Counted from the stretch's first letter, positions 1-6,175 are shown. The stretch is 7,384 nt of DNA from Actinomycetes bacterium (GCA_021827225.1 JAKAXG010000202.1:1-7384), one strand, 5' to 3'. Numbers and translations are program-made. Notes: generated by a model not told the origin, from the letters alone.

Positions 1-495
1 CTGACGCATTCCTCCTGACAGTTGATGTGGGTAGCGCTTCACCGTGGAGCAGGGATCGGGTATCCCGACGGCGGCCAGTGTGGACATCACACGCTCACTC
101 GGCCCGCGGCGACTCCGGCCCTCATTCCTCCGGTGATAGCGCTCGACTTGATCCAGCTGCCGACCGATGGTCAGAACCGGATTGAGAGCGGTCATTGGCT
201 CTTGGAACACCATGGCCATTTCTCGGCCCCGGACCTCTGCCATCGCCGACTGACTGAGAGCAGTCAGGTCTTGGCCCTTGAATTCGATCGTTCCCTCGAT
301 GCTCGTGTCGAGCTCCAGCTCAAGGAGTCTCATGATGCTCAAGGCGGTCATCGACTTCCCGCTACCTGATTCGCCGACCAGGCAGAGGGTTTCACCTACT
401 CCCAGGGCGAAGCTGACGTCATCAACCGGTCTTATCTCCCCCCTACCCGTTCGAATGGCAGTTGTCACCCGTCGTAACTCGAGAAGCGCCATCAT
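1..495 (-). CDS. Peptide ABC transporter ATP-binding protein, DppD/OppD type (N-terminal 165 residues, cut by window edge)
   Basis: This is the ATPase subunit of an oligopeptide/dipeptide importer, which sits on the cytoplasmic face of the membrane and powers uptake. Visible in the translation are Walker A GESGSGKS (residues 41-48), the Q-loop in MVFQEPMTALNP (Q98) and the ABC signature LSGGMRQ (159-165), where the window ends. The Q-loop wording with 'EPMTALNP' and the RGREMAMVFQ lead-in are typical of the DppD/OppD/NikD group rather than of sugar or amino-acid importers. Walker B, the H-loop and the C-terminal oligopeptide-transporter extension lie outside the window. Two adjacent ATG codons (495 and 492) are preceded by a very strong GGAGGGAGGGAG. 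The first is used here; the second is equally possible. It is the third gene of the leftward operon, 41 bp after the PLP enzyme. Permeases, the second ATPase and a binding protein would be expected to the left, but cannot be seen. Nickel or another small solute remains possible as substrate. Confidence 0.95.
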   Translation of the reverse strand, partial: MMALLELRRVTTAIRTGRGEIRPVDDVSFALGVGETLCLVGESGSGKSMTALSIMRLLELELDTSIEGTIEFKGQDLTALSQSAMAEVRGREMAMVFQEPMTALNPVLTIGRQLDQVERYHRRNEGRSRRGPSERVMSTLAAVGIPDPCSTVKRYPHQLSGGMRQ

Positions 496-507
496 CTCCC
501 TCCCTCC
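496..507 (-). promoter_or_regulatory. Strong ribosome binding site of the ABC ATPase gene
   Basis: On the minus strand the sequence reads GGAGGGAGGGAG directly before ATGATG. The far GGAGG core is 7 nt from the first ATG and 10 nt from the second, so it fixes the gene start to these codons but does not choose between them. It is the best Shine-Dalgarno match in the leftward operon. Confidence 0.7.
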
Positions 508-518
508 AGCCGCCGGTT

Positions 519-532
519 GCGCTCCCTAGCGC
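519..532 (-). other. Small intercistronic hairpin between the PLP-enzyme and ABC genes
   Basis: The sequence GCGCT-CCCT-AGCGC (plus-strand reading) forms a perfect 5-bp stem with a 4-nt loop. It begins four bases after the stop codon of the upstream gene and ends before the strong ribosome binding site of the next. There is no T-run, so it is not a classical terminator. It could protect or process the operon mRNA, or be chance in GC-rich DNA. Confidence 0.3.
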
Positions 533-536
533 CCGA

Positions 537-1745
537 TCACTCGATGCGCTCATGCTTGGCCAAATTGGTGGCCACTACCTCAGCGGCCTGTGGGTACTTG
601 ATGCCGGCCCCCGTGTTGAGTAGCACCACTTCGTCGTCTGCAGACAGCCATCCGTCGCGGCGCAACTGCCGTGCTGCAGCAACCGTTGCTCCGCCCTCTG
701 GGCAGATGAACATCCCCTCCGTCTCGGAAATGTCTTTCACGCCGCGAAGGAGATCCGGGTCATCGACCGCGACGGCGCAGCCGTCAGTTGCCCGCACTGC
801 ATCGAGTACCAAGAAGTCGCCCAGCGCCTTGGGTACGGTTATACCGAACGCCACAGTGCTGGCGTCCGCCCACGGCTGGGCGCTCCCTTCGTTCGCATCA
901 TAGGCGGCCACGATGGGAGCACAACCCGAGGCTTGCACAGCCACCAGTCTCGGCAGTCGCCGATCGATCCAACCGAGTTCCTGCAATTCGAGCAGTGCCT
1001 TGTATATCCCGATGATGCCCACGCCACCGCCGGTTGGATAGATGATCACATCGGGTACCCGCCAACCCAGCTGCTCGATTATCTCGAGGCCCATGGTCTT
1101 CTTGCCCTCGAGTCGGTACGGCTCCTTGAGCGTGGATGCCTCGAACCACCCGTGCCGCTGGGCCGCCTCTGCCGCGATGACGCCGGCGTCATTTATCAGT
1201 CCATCAACCAGGTAGATCGATGCGCCCGCCGCTGCGCACTCCACCCTGTTGATGTAGGGTGCGTCCTCGGGCATGACGATGCAGGCTCCTAGCCCAGCCC
1301 GGGCGGCGTAGGCTGCCCAGGCGGCTCCGGCGTTGCCATTCGTCGGCATGACTATGGTCTTGACACCGAGCTCGGCAGCCTTGGAGATTCCCGTGCTCGC
1401 ACCTCTCGACTTGAACGTACCCGTCGGAAGTGAACTCTCATCCTTGACCAACAGATTCCGGAGGCCGATCCTCTCGCCCAAGCGAGGGACTGCGATGAGA
1501 GGTGTCATTCCTTCGCCGAACCCCACGACATGGTTCCTGTTCTCGACAGGCAGAAGTTCGTGATACCGCCACAGATCATGTGGCCGAGTGGCGATATCCC
1601 TTGGCGACGTTGCCTCTCTGACTCCGTCGAGGTCATACCTGGCGAGGAGGGGAGCGCCGCAAGCACATGTTCCCTGCAACTCTTTGGCGGAGTATTCCTT
1701 GTTGCAGCGTGAGCACTGCAGTCCGTTCAAGTAGCTATAAGGCAT
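537..1745 (-). CDS. Threonine synthase family PLP-dependent enzyme with N-terminal zinc-ribbon
   Basis: This is a 402-residue fold-type II PLP enzyme. Residues 11-29 carry CxxC and CxC pairs (C11, C14, C27, C29), a zinc-ribbon seen in the short threonine synthase group. Next come GEGMTPL (77-83), the PLP lysine K112 in PTGTFKSRG, the loop PTNGNAG (134-140), the phosphate-binding PTGGGVG (237-243) and a C-terminal NTGAGIKYP segment. The family reaction is O-phosphohomoserine to threonine plus phosphate. The PLP loop reads TFKSRG, closer to dehydratase-like SFKxRG than to the SFKDRG of classical ThrC. There are no other threonine-biosynthesis genes nearby. Instead it lies between an FCD regulator and a peptide importer, which suggests (inference) a catabolic or specialised elimination or replacement reaction. 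The start is the only ATG that fits; its best ribosome site, GGAAGGAG, is 16 nt away. Family assignment is strong; the substrate is uncertain. Confidence 0.9.
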   Translation of the reverse strand: MPYSYLNGLQCSRCNKEYSAKELQGTCACGAPLLARYDLDGVREATSPRDIATRPHDLWRYHELLPVENRNHVVGFGEGMTPLIAVPRLGERIGLRNLLVKDESSLPTGTFKSRGASTGISKAAELGVKTIVMPTNGNAGAAWAAYAARAGLGACIVMPEDAPYINRVECAAAGASIYLVDGLINDAGVIAAEAAQRHGWFEASTLKEPYRLEGKKTMGLEIIEQLGWRVPDVIIYPTGGGVGIIGIYKALLELQELGWIDRRLPRLVAVQASGCAPIVAAYDANEGSAQPWADASTVAFGITVPKALGDFLVLDAVRATDGCAVAVDDPDLLRGVKDISETEGMFICPEGGATVAAARQLRRDGWLSADDEVVLLNTGAGIKYPQAAEVVATNLAKHERIE

Positions 1746-1761
1746 GATAACGGGGCTCTTA

Positions 1762-1769
1762 CTCCTTCC
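1762..1769 (-). promoter_or_regulatory. Distant ribosome binding site of the PLP-enzyme gene
   Basis: The minus strand reads GGAAGGAG, a near-perfect Shine-Dalgarno core, but it is 16 nt from the ATG at 1745, longer than the usual 5-10 nt. No ATG, GTG or TTG in the gene's frame lies between them. Translation may therefore be weaker than the motif suggests. Confidence 0.4.
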
Positions 1770-1774
1770 ATGAC

Positions 1775-1788
1775 ACGGCGACGGCCGT
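1775..1788 (-). other. Small intercistronic hairpin between regulator and PLP-enzyme genes
   Basis: ACGGC-GACG-GCCGT (plus-strand reading) forms a perfect 5-bp stem with a 4-nt loop. It overlaps the last base of the regulator's TAA stop codon. Size and placement resemble the hairpin at 519-532 in the other operon gap. There is no T-run, so it is unlikely to end transcription. Confidence 0.3.
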
Positions 1789-2633
1789 TAGGGCTGTCCG
1801 CCGTGATGACGTTCGACGATGGTCGCGACACGAGCACGATCGCGCGGTGTAAGTGGTGTGGTGCTGGCTACGTTGCCGAGGACCGACAGCAGATGGGACC
1901 GCGATTGCCGCTCTGCCTCATCCGCGTGCCGATCTGTGATGGCTCGGAGAATTGCCTCGTGGTGACCCAACCATTCCCGGGGCAGTCCGGCATCGGACCA
2001 CGCTCTGTCGCGGATAGAGCGCCACAGAGGTCCATCCATCCTGATGATGAGGTCCAAGGCCAGGTGCGACAGGAACGGGTTCGGGCAAGCCCTGACTATC
2101 GCGGCATGTACGCCGAGGTCGGTGTGGGCCCGTCGCTCAGGCCGAGCCACCTCGAGCTCCATACCGCGCAGCAACTTCTTCAGTTCGCGCAAGCCGGAGG
2201 GGATCGGCGAAAGAGCGGCTTGGCGTATCACTTCTGGTTCGACCACAATTCTGGCCTCCAGGAGATCGATAATGTCACTTGGTCGGTCGAGCCCCGGCCC
2301 GCTGGGCTGACCCATGCCGTTTGCAACTGTGGACCGCACGAGGGTTCCGAGGCCTCGGCGGGTCTCGACATACCCGGCGAACTGGAGGCTTGACAACGCC
2401 TCCCGTACTGATGGACGACTCACGCCGAAGTGGGACGCCAGTTCGGCTTCGGTGGGAAGCCTGCTGCCGATGGGAAACTGACCTGCGCTTATGGCTGCCA
2501 CGATTTGATCAGCTATCTGGGCGAACATGGGAGTGCCCTTGTCCACGAGCGTGAAAGGACCACCCTCCCATCCCTCCAGATCAGGCGCCGCGGAGACGCC
2601 TGCTGCACGAGGACGGTCTCCTCGCGGCGTCAA
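1788..2633 (-). CDS. GntR-family transcriptional regulator, FadR subfamily with FCD ligand domain
   Basis: This is a DNA-binding repressor or activator of the FadR/FCD class, which usually senses small carboxylates or sugar acids. Residues about 36-99 form the winged helix-turn-helix, with LPTEAELASHFGVSRPSVREAL as the recognition helix region and the wing at ETRRGLGTLV. Residues about 120-260 are the all-helical FCD domain, and the expected metal ligands are present: D172 and H176 (DxxxH), H225 and H247. It is the first gene of the leftward operon and divergent from the S9 peptidase; a palindrome in the shared gap (2731-2743) is its likely operator. The start is uncertain. The TTG at 2633 has only a weak AGGT nearby and would add about 26 Arg/Pro/Gly-rich residues not typical of the family. 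A GTG at 2546 (residue 30) lies 16 nt after GGAGGG and leaves a normal-length protein. The effector is unknown; a metabolite of the peptide or PLP pathway is a guess. Confidence 0.93.
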   Translation of the reverse strand: MTPRGDRPRAAGVSAAPDLEGWEGGPFTLVDKGTPMFAQIADQIVAAISAGQFPIGSRLPTEAELASHFGVSRPSVREALSSLQFAGYVETRRGLGTLVRSTVANGMGQPSGPGLDRPSDIIDLLEARIVVEPEVIRQAALSPIPSGLRELKKLLRGMELEVARPERRAHTDLGVHAAIVRACPNPFLSHLALDLIIRMDGPLWRSIRDRAWSDAGLPREWLGHHEAILRAITDRHADEAERQSRSHLLSVLGNVASTTPLTPRDRARVATIVERHHGGQP

Positions 2634-2713
2634 GTTACCTGCCTAGCCAGGAAGCCAAGCACAGATCTCCCTCCCTCCCCGAGCCATCCGTTCCCCCGAA
2701 CCGCTCGAGGGCT

Positions 2714-2742
2714 AACCTACGACTTATCTGGTTGTCTGTCAA
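2714..2742 (-). promoter_or_regulatory. Promoter of the leftward regulator operon
   Basis: On the minus strand TTGACA (bases 2742-2737) is a perfect -35 box. Exactly 17 bp later TAGGTT (2719-2714) fits the actinobacterial TAnnnT -10 pattern. Transcription would begin near 2707, leaving a leader of roughly 75 nt before the TTG start. The -35 box lies inside the palindrome at 2731-2743, which suggests repression by the gene's own product. Confidence 0.55.
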
Positions 2743-2743
2743 C
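2731..2743. promoter_or_regulatory. Probable FCD/GntR operator palindrome
   Basis: GTTGTCTGTCAAC is a 13-bp near-palindrome (10 of 13 positions symmetric; the exceptions are the centre and two flanking T/A positions). FCD-type GntR regulators commonly bind TTGT...ACAA palindromes, and this site differs by one base from TTGTCTGACAA. It lies between the regulator and peptidase genes, overlaps the leftward -35 box, and is 32 bp upstream of the peptidase start. It is also nested in a longer imperfect repeat at 2730-2752. Confidence 0.5.
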
Positions 2744-2775
2744 TAGGCAACCTGCCATTCAGGGGGAATGAACCA

Positions 2776-4746
2776 ATGACCTTCGTCCCAGAGGACATCC
2801 TTCGCCTGCGCCTGCCGGCGACCCCCACTCTGCGGTCCGATGGCCGCGTGGCAGTTGCCGCCATAGAGGCCGTGACTCCTGGTGGTTCCGGATACGGAGC
2901 GATCCTGTGGCGATTCTCCAGCAAAGGCGAAGGTAGTCCTCTCATCGCCGAAGGGCCCCACCGTCGGCAGGCCCAGCCCAAGTTCGGACTCAAGGGCGAT
3001 ACGCTCGCCTTCCTCTCCGGCGAGGACGAGTTGCGGGAGCTCTGGTGCTGTTCGTCTACAGGTGAGCGCCTCGAATGTCTCGCCTCCTTCGATGGCGAGA
3101 TCAAGGCGTTTGATTGGACTCCCACCGGTTCGCTGGTGGCGGTGGTGCACGTCCCGGTCCCGGCCGACCCCGATGAGCCCCAGGTCGTTTCCTGGCTGCG
3201 CTACAAGTCTGACGGATCCGTCATCGCACCCTACGGGCGGAGCGAGGTGTGGGTGATCCACCCTTCAGGCGAGCGCGCCCTTCTCGCTCGGCATCCGGAG
3301 ATGATCTCCCTTCTCGTCACCAACGGTCGCTACACGGCCTACGCGGTCGAGGGTCGAAGGCCCGATGGCGTCTACGAGCAATCTGAGGTGCGGCTTGTCG
3401 AAGACGACGGTTCCGATGAGCTGTTGTGGCGGTGCCCTTCCAAGATCATGGCCCTGGCCATCGCTCCGACTACCGACAGAGTGGTTGTCGCAGCGAGCGG
3501 AACACCCACCCACGGCGTCGTCCCCGTCCAGCTTTGGAGGATTGACGGCCCAGGTAAGCCGGAGCCGGCTATCGATCTCGAGATCGAAGTAGGCTACGCC
3601 GTCTGCGGCGACACCCGTCCTCGCGCCACTCCCTCGATCGTCCATTTCCTGCCTGGAGACGAGGTCTTGTTCGCGGCAACGTCCCGTGGGGAGGTGGGCC
3701 TATGGAGAGCGTCACTGGCAACCGGTGTAGCCAACCGGCTCACGCCGGAGGGAACCTCGCTGACCGACATGTCACCACCGCGAGGAGGGCAAGTTGCCGT
3801 ATGCCTCGAGCGCTGCGATACGCCCTGCGAACTGCACCTGGTTTCGCTCCCGCCATCGCACACCTCGGGGCGTCGATCCAGCGAGCGCCCTTCCGATTCA
3901 GTCCTCGAGGCTGCTACCCGCCAGGTGTCATCGCTGAACTCTGCCTGGATCGGGCGGCGAGATACTGCCATTCCTCAGATGCTCGAGATACCCCGGTCAG
4001 ATGGTGGTTCCATTCCTGCTCTGCTTTATCCGGCTGCGGGGGTCTCGTCGGCACATCCCGGGCCCCTTCTGGTACGGGTCCACGGCGGCCCCCACCTGTG
4101 CTACGGCAGCGCATTCGACCTGGAAACCCAGATAGAAGTGGCCGCAGGGTTTTCGGTCCTACTCCCCAACCTGCGAGGCAGCGCAGGATACGGCCGGGCC
4201 TTCCGCGAGGCTAGTGTCGGCGAGTGGGGCGGCAAGGACTACGCGGAGCTCATGGACTGCGTGGAATTCGCAACCGATCGTGATGAGATCGATCCCCACC
4301 GCGTGTACCTCGCCGGCGGCAGCTACGGTGGTTACCTGACGAACTGGGCGGTGACGCAGACTGGATATTTCCGGGCTGCAATTTCTGAACGATCGGTTTC
4401 GAACCTGGTTTCCAAATATGGGACAGCCGACAACGGATTCGCTACCAACCGCGAAGAGATGGGGGGTCTCGATTTATTCGACGACGGAATCATCGAGCTA
4501 TTCAGGCGTTCTCCACTGCATTACGCCGACCGTGTCACCACGCCCTTATTGCTCATCCATGGCGAGCAGGACCAGCGCTGCCCGATAGAGCAGGCGGAGC
4601 AATTCTTTGTCGCGCTTCGGCGCCTCGGCAAAGAAGTCTCTTTTGCACGGTTCCCCGGAGAGTCGCACGGTCTGCCATACAGGGGTCGGCCCAGCCGGCG
4701 GATCTCACGGCTACATCTAATACTCTCATGGCTGTCCGAACACTGA
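2776..4746 (+). CDS. S9 family serine peptidase (prolyl oligopeptidase / acylaminoacyl-peptidase-like)
   Basis: This is a complete 656-residue peptidase that cleaves short peptides. It has no signal peptide or membrane segment, so it should act in the cytoplasm. Residues 1 to about 390 fit the beta-propeller that limits access to small substrates. Residues about 400-656 are the alpha/beta-hydrolase domain, with the HGGP motif (436-439), the nucleophile S516 in GGSYGGY, D599 in HGEQDQRCP and H631 in GESHG, all in order and spacing for S9. The sequence after the nucleophile (TNWAVTQTGYFRAAISERSVSN) is characteristic of the acylaminoacyl-peptidase-like S9C group, with a 'YGTADNGF' segment. The start is the ATG at 2776, 9 nt after AGGGGG; the ATG at 2768 is out of frame. 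It is divergent from the FCD regulator and opposite a peptide-importer gene, so it plausibly hydrolyses imported peptides. Exact specificity cannot be read from the sequence. Third-position GC is clearly lower than in the genes to its right. Confidence 0.95.
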   Translation: MTFVPEDILRLRLPATPTLRSDGRVAVAAIEAVTPGGSGYGAILWRFSSKGEGSPLIAEGPHRRQAQPKFGLKGDTLAFLSGEDELRELWCCSSTGERLECLASFDGEIKAFDWTPTGSLVAVVHVPVPADPDEPQVVSWLRYKSDGSVIAPYGRSEVWVIHPSGERALLARHPEMISLLVTNGRYTAYAVEGRRPDGVYEQSEVRLVEDDGSDELLWRCPSKIMALAIAPTTDRVVVAASGTPTHGVVPVQLWRIDGPGKPEPAIDLEIEVGYAVCGDTRPRATPSIVHFLPGDEVLFAATSRGEVGLWRASLATGVANRLTPEGTSLTDMSPPRGGQVAVCLERCDTPCELHLVSLPPSHTSGRRSSERPSDSVLEAATRQVSSLNSAWIGRRDTAIPQMLEIPRSDGGSIPALLYPAAGVSSAHPGPLLVRVHGGPHLCYGSAFDLETQIEVAAGFSVLLPNLRGSAGYGRAFREASVGEWGGKDYAELMDCVEFATDRDEIDPHRVYLAGGSYGGYLTNWAVTQTGYFRAAISERSVSNLVSKYGTADNGFATNREEMGGLDLFDDGIIELFRRSPLHYADRVTTPLLLIHGEQDQRCPIEQAEQFFVALRRLGKEVSFARFPGESHGLPYRGRPSRRISRLHLILSWLSEH

Positions 4747-4799
4747 GACGTGCCGTCGCCCGGGGCTCCCTTCTCTTCGGCGACTATCCAAGTGGCATG

Positions 4800-4818
4800 G
4801 CTATGCAAGTCGCATGGC
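4800..4818 (+). terminator. Possible terminator hairpin downstream of the peptidase gene
   Basis: GCTATGC-AAGTC-GCATGGC forms a 7-bp stem (one G-T wobble in the plus-strand RNA) with a 5-nt loop, 53 nt after the peptidase stop and just before the tail of nagA. On the minus strand the wobble becomes a C-A mismatch, so it would favour rightward transcripts. There is no T-run. It is the only reasonable hairpin in the 82-bp tail-to-tail gap. Confidence 0.25.
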
Positions 4819-4828
4819 GAGCCGCCGG

Positions 4829-6022
4829 TCAGTCGAAGCTCAGCCCCGGGCGGGTCGGGGGCGCGCCCCCCGCCTGCTGGTGGCGCAGCCGGCCGGCGGC
4901 GACGGTGGCCTGCACCTGCCAGTCGGGTGACACCACGACCACATCGGCGTCGAAGCCGGCCACCAGCCGGCCCTTGCTCCCGGCGTAACCGGCGAGCCGG
5001 GCCGGGGTGGCGCTGGCCATGGTCACGGCGTCGGCCAGACAGACCCCCGCCTGCTCGACCATGGTCCGCACCCCGTCGATCAGCATCCGGGTGCTGCCGG
5101 CGATGGTGCCGCTCTCCTGCCGGCAGCAGCCGGCGTCGTCGATGATGACGGTCATCCCGAACAGCCGGTAGGAGCCGGCCGCCAGGCCGGCCGGGGCCAC
5201 CGCGTCCGACACCAGCGCCACCCGGTCCGGGCCGCACAGGACGGCCAGGAGCCGCAGGGCGGCCGGGTGCACGTGGACACCGTCGGCGATCACCTCCAAC
5301 GCCACCCGGGGATCGGCCAGCAGGGCGGCCAGCGGTCCCGGGTCGCGGTGGTTGAACGCCCGCATGGCGTTGAAGGTGTGGTTGCCCAGGCGGACGCCGG
5401 CGTCGATGGCCGCCTGGGTCTGCTCCACGCTGGCGTCGGTGTGACCGGCCGCCACCAGGATCCCCCGGTCGCAGGCCCAGCGGATGGCCTGGACGGCCCC
5501 GTCCGCCTCGGGCGCCAGGGTGAGGTGCCGCAGGGCCCCGGGGGCGGCCCGCTCGAGGGCCTCCAACTCGGGCACGGAGGCGGGGCGGACCTGTCGGATG
5601 TCCATGGCCCCGATCCGGTCAGGGTTGATGAACGGGCCCTCGGCGTGCAGGCCCAGGACCCCGCTGCCCGGTTCGGCCATCAGCTCCGCCACCGCCCGGG
5701 CCACCGATACCAGCCGCTCCGCCGACGCCGCGGCGAGCGTCGCATGGAAGGCGGTCACCCCGCCGGACGCCACGAAGCGGGCCAGCCGCCGCAGCACCTC
5801 CGGGTCGCCTTGGGCCACGGCCCAGCCCCCGGCGCCGTGGATGTGCAGATCGATCAGGCCGGGCAGCAACCAGGCCGGGCGCACGTCCACGACCGGCACC
5901 CCCGGATCGGCCGGCCCGACGGCACCGATGGTGCCGCCATCGAGGACCAGGTACCCGTCGACCTCCCCGTCGGGGGTGACGATCCGCGTCGAGCGCAGGG
6001 CCACCGGCCCGGGGCCCAGCAT
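4829..6022 (-). CDS. nagA: N-acetylglucosamine-6-phosphate deacetylase
   Basis: The enzyme removes acetate from GlcNAc-6-phosphate (some relatives act on GalNAc-6-phosphate) to give the amino-sugar phosphate. It works in the cytoplasm. The 397-residue length fits the family. The metal-dependent amidohydrolase barrel is intact: HxH at H60/H62 in LLPGLIDLHIHG, E128 in LHAEGPF, H194 in AAGHTDA, H215 in GNHTFNAM, and the catalytic D273 in VALVSDAV. These spacings agree with E. coli NagA (E131, H195, H216, D273 from memory). DGVHVH (247-252) and TIAGS (306-310) are further family markers. The start is unclear: the ATG at 6022 has GGGGGAG directly touching it, too close for normal use, and an in-frame GTG at 6046 lies 24 bases upstream. 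An open frame to 6238 would overlap the GH36 gene and adds an unrelated Arg-rich stretch. Divergent from the GH36 gene, it suggests use of amino-sugar-containing glycans. Confidence 0.93.
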   Translation of the reverse strand: MLGPGPVALRSTRIVTPDGEVDGYLVLDGGTIGAVGPADPGVPVVDVRPAWLLPGLIDLHIHGAGGWAVAQGDPEVLRRLARFVASGGVTAFHATLAAASAERLVSVARAVAELMAEPGSGVLGLHAEGPFINPDRIGAMDIRQVRPASVPELEALERAAPGALRHLTLAPEADGAVQAIRWACDRGILVAAGHTDASVEQTQAAIDAGVRLGNHTFNAMRAFNHRDPGPLAALLADPRVALEVIADGVHVHPAALRLLAVLCGPDRVALVSDAVAPAGLAAGSYRLFGMTVIIDDAGCCRQESGTIAGSTRMLIDGVRTMVEQAGVCLADAVTMASATPARLAGYAGSKGRLVAGFDADVVVVSPDWQVQATVAAGRLRHQQAGGAPPTRPGLSFD

Positions 6023-6042
6023 CTCCCCCAGGCGGGAACCGG

Positions 6043-6075
6043 TCACGGCCGGCCGGGCGGGTGCAGAGCAACCAT
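6043..6075 (-). CDS. Possible 10-codon leader peptide ahead of nagA
   Basis: An ATG at 6075 opens a frame MVALHPPGRP and stops at a TGA (6045-6043). The stop overlaps the in-frame nagA GTG (6046-6044) as GTGA, an arrangement typical of translational coupling. A TAGTTT -10-like box ends six bases before the ATG, so a transcript could start at the A of ATG. No Shine-Dalgarno is present. It is short enough to be chance. Confidence 0.2.
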   Translation of the reverse strand: MVALHPPGRP

Positions 6076-6081
6076 CGGCCG

Positions 6082-6087
6082 AAACTA
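6082..6087 (-). promoter_or_regulatory. Possible -10 box of nagA
   Basis: On the minus strand TAGTTT fits the actinobacterial TAnnnT pattern. It places the start of transcription at base 6075, the A of an ATG, six bases after the box. No convincing -35 box is seen; the expected place is covered by the inverted repeat at 6094-6120. Confidence 0.25.
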
Positions 6088-6093
6088 CCGCCG

Positions 6094-6120
6094 GGCGGGG
6101 CCGCTGCGGCCGGCCCCGCC
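6094..6120. repeat. Perfect 10-bp inverted repeat between nagA and the GH36 gene
   Basis: GGCGGGGCCG and CGGCCCCGCC form exact 10-bp arms around a 7-base loop (CTGCGGC). It sits in the 153-bp divergent gap, about 20 bp upstream (nagA direction) of the possible nagA start of transcription and about 56 bp before the GH36 start. It could be an operator shared by both genes or a stable RNA hairpin. In DNA this GC-rich, chance is a real alternative. Confidence 0.35.
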
Positions 6121-6175
6121 GGCGACGGCGGGCGAACCACCCGGTCGAGCGGTAGGCGGCTGCCAGACTGCAGCG

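Noticed and set aside
1770..2393. A 207-codon plus-strand open frame opposite the FCD regulator
   Set aside because: It lacks recognisable motifs, and the opposite strand encodes intact HTH and FCD motifs.
2690..2729. A rightward promoter for the peptidase gene (TAACCT at 2713-2718 or TTATCT at 2724-2729 as -10)
   Set aside because: Neither has a -35 box better than about half matched at suitable spacing, so no position can be supported, although a promoter must lie in this gap.
4755..4784. GTCGCC ... GGCGAC inverted repeat after the peptidase gene as a terminator
   Set aside because: There are only 6 pairs with an 18-base loop and no T-run; the hairpin at 4800-4818 is somewhat better.
4521..5237. 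A 238-codon minus-strand frame spanning the end of the peptidase gene and the nagA 3' region
   Set aside because: It overlaps two certain genes in other frames, and its first half is Arg/Gly-rich low-complexity sequence.
5484..6155. A 223-codon plus-strand open frame opposite nagA
   Set aside because: Its translation is Ser/Arg/Pro-rich with no family signature, and it is antisense to the well-supported nagA.
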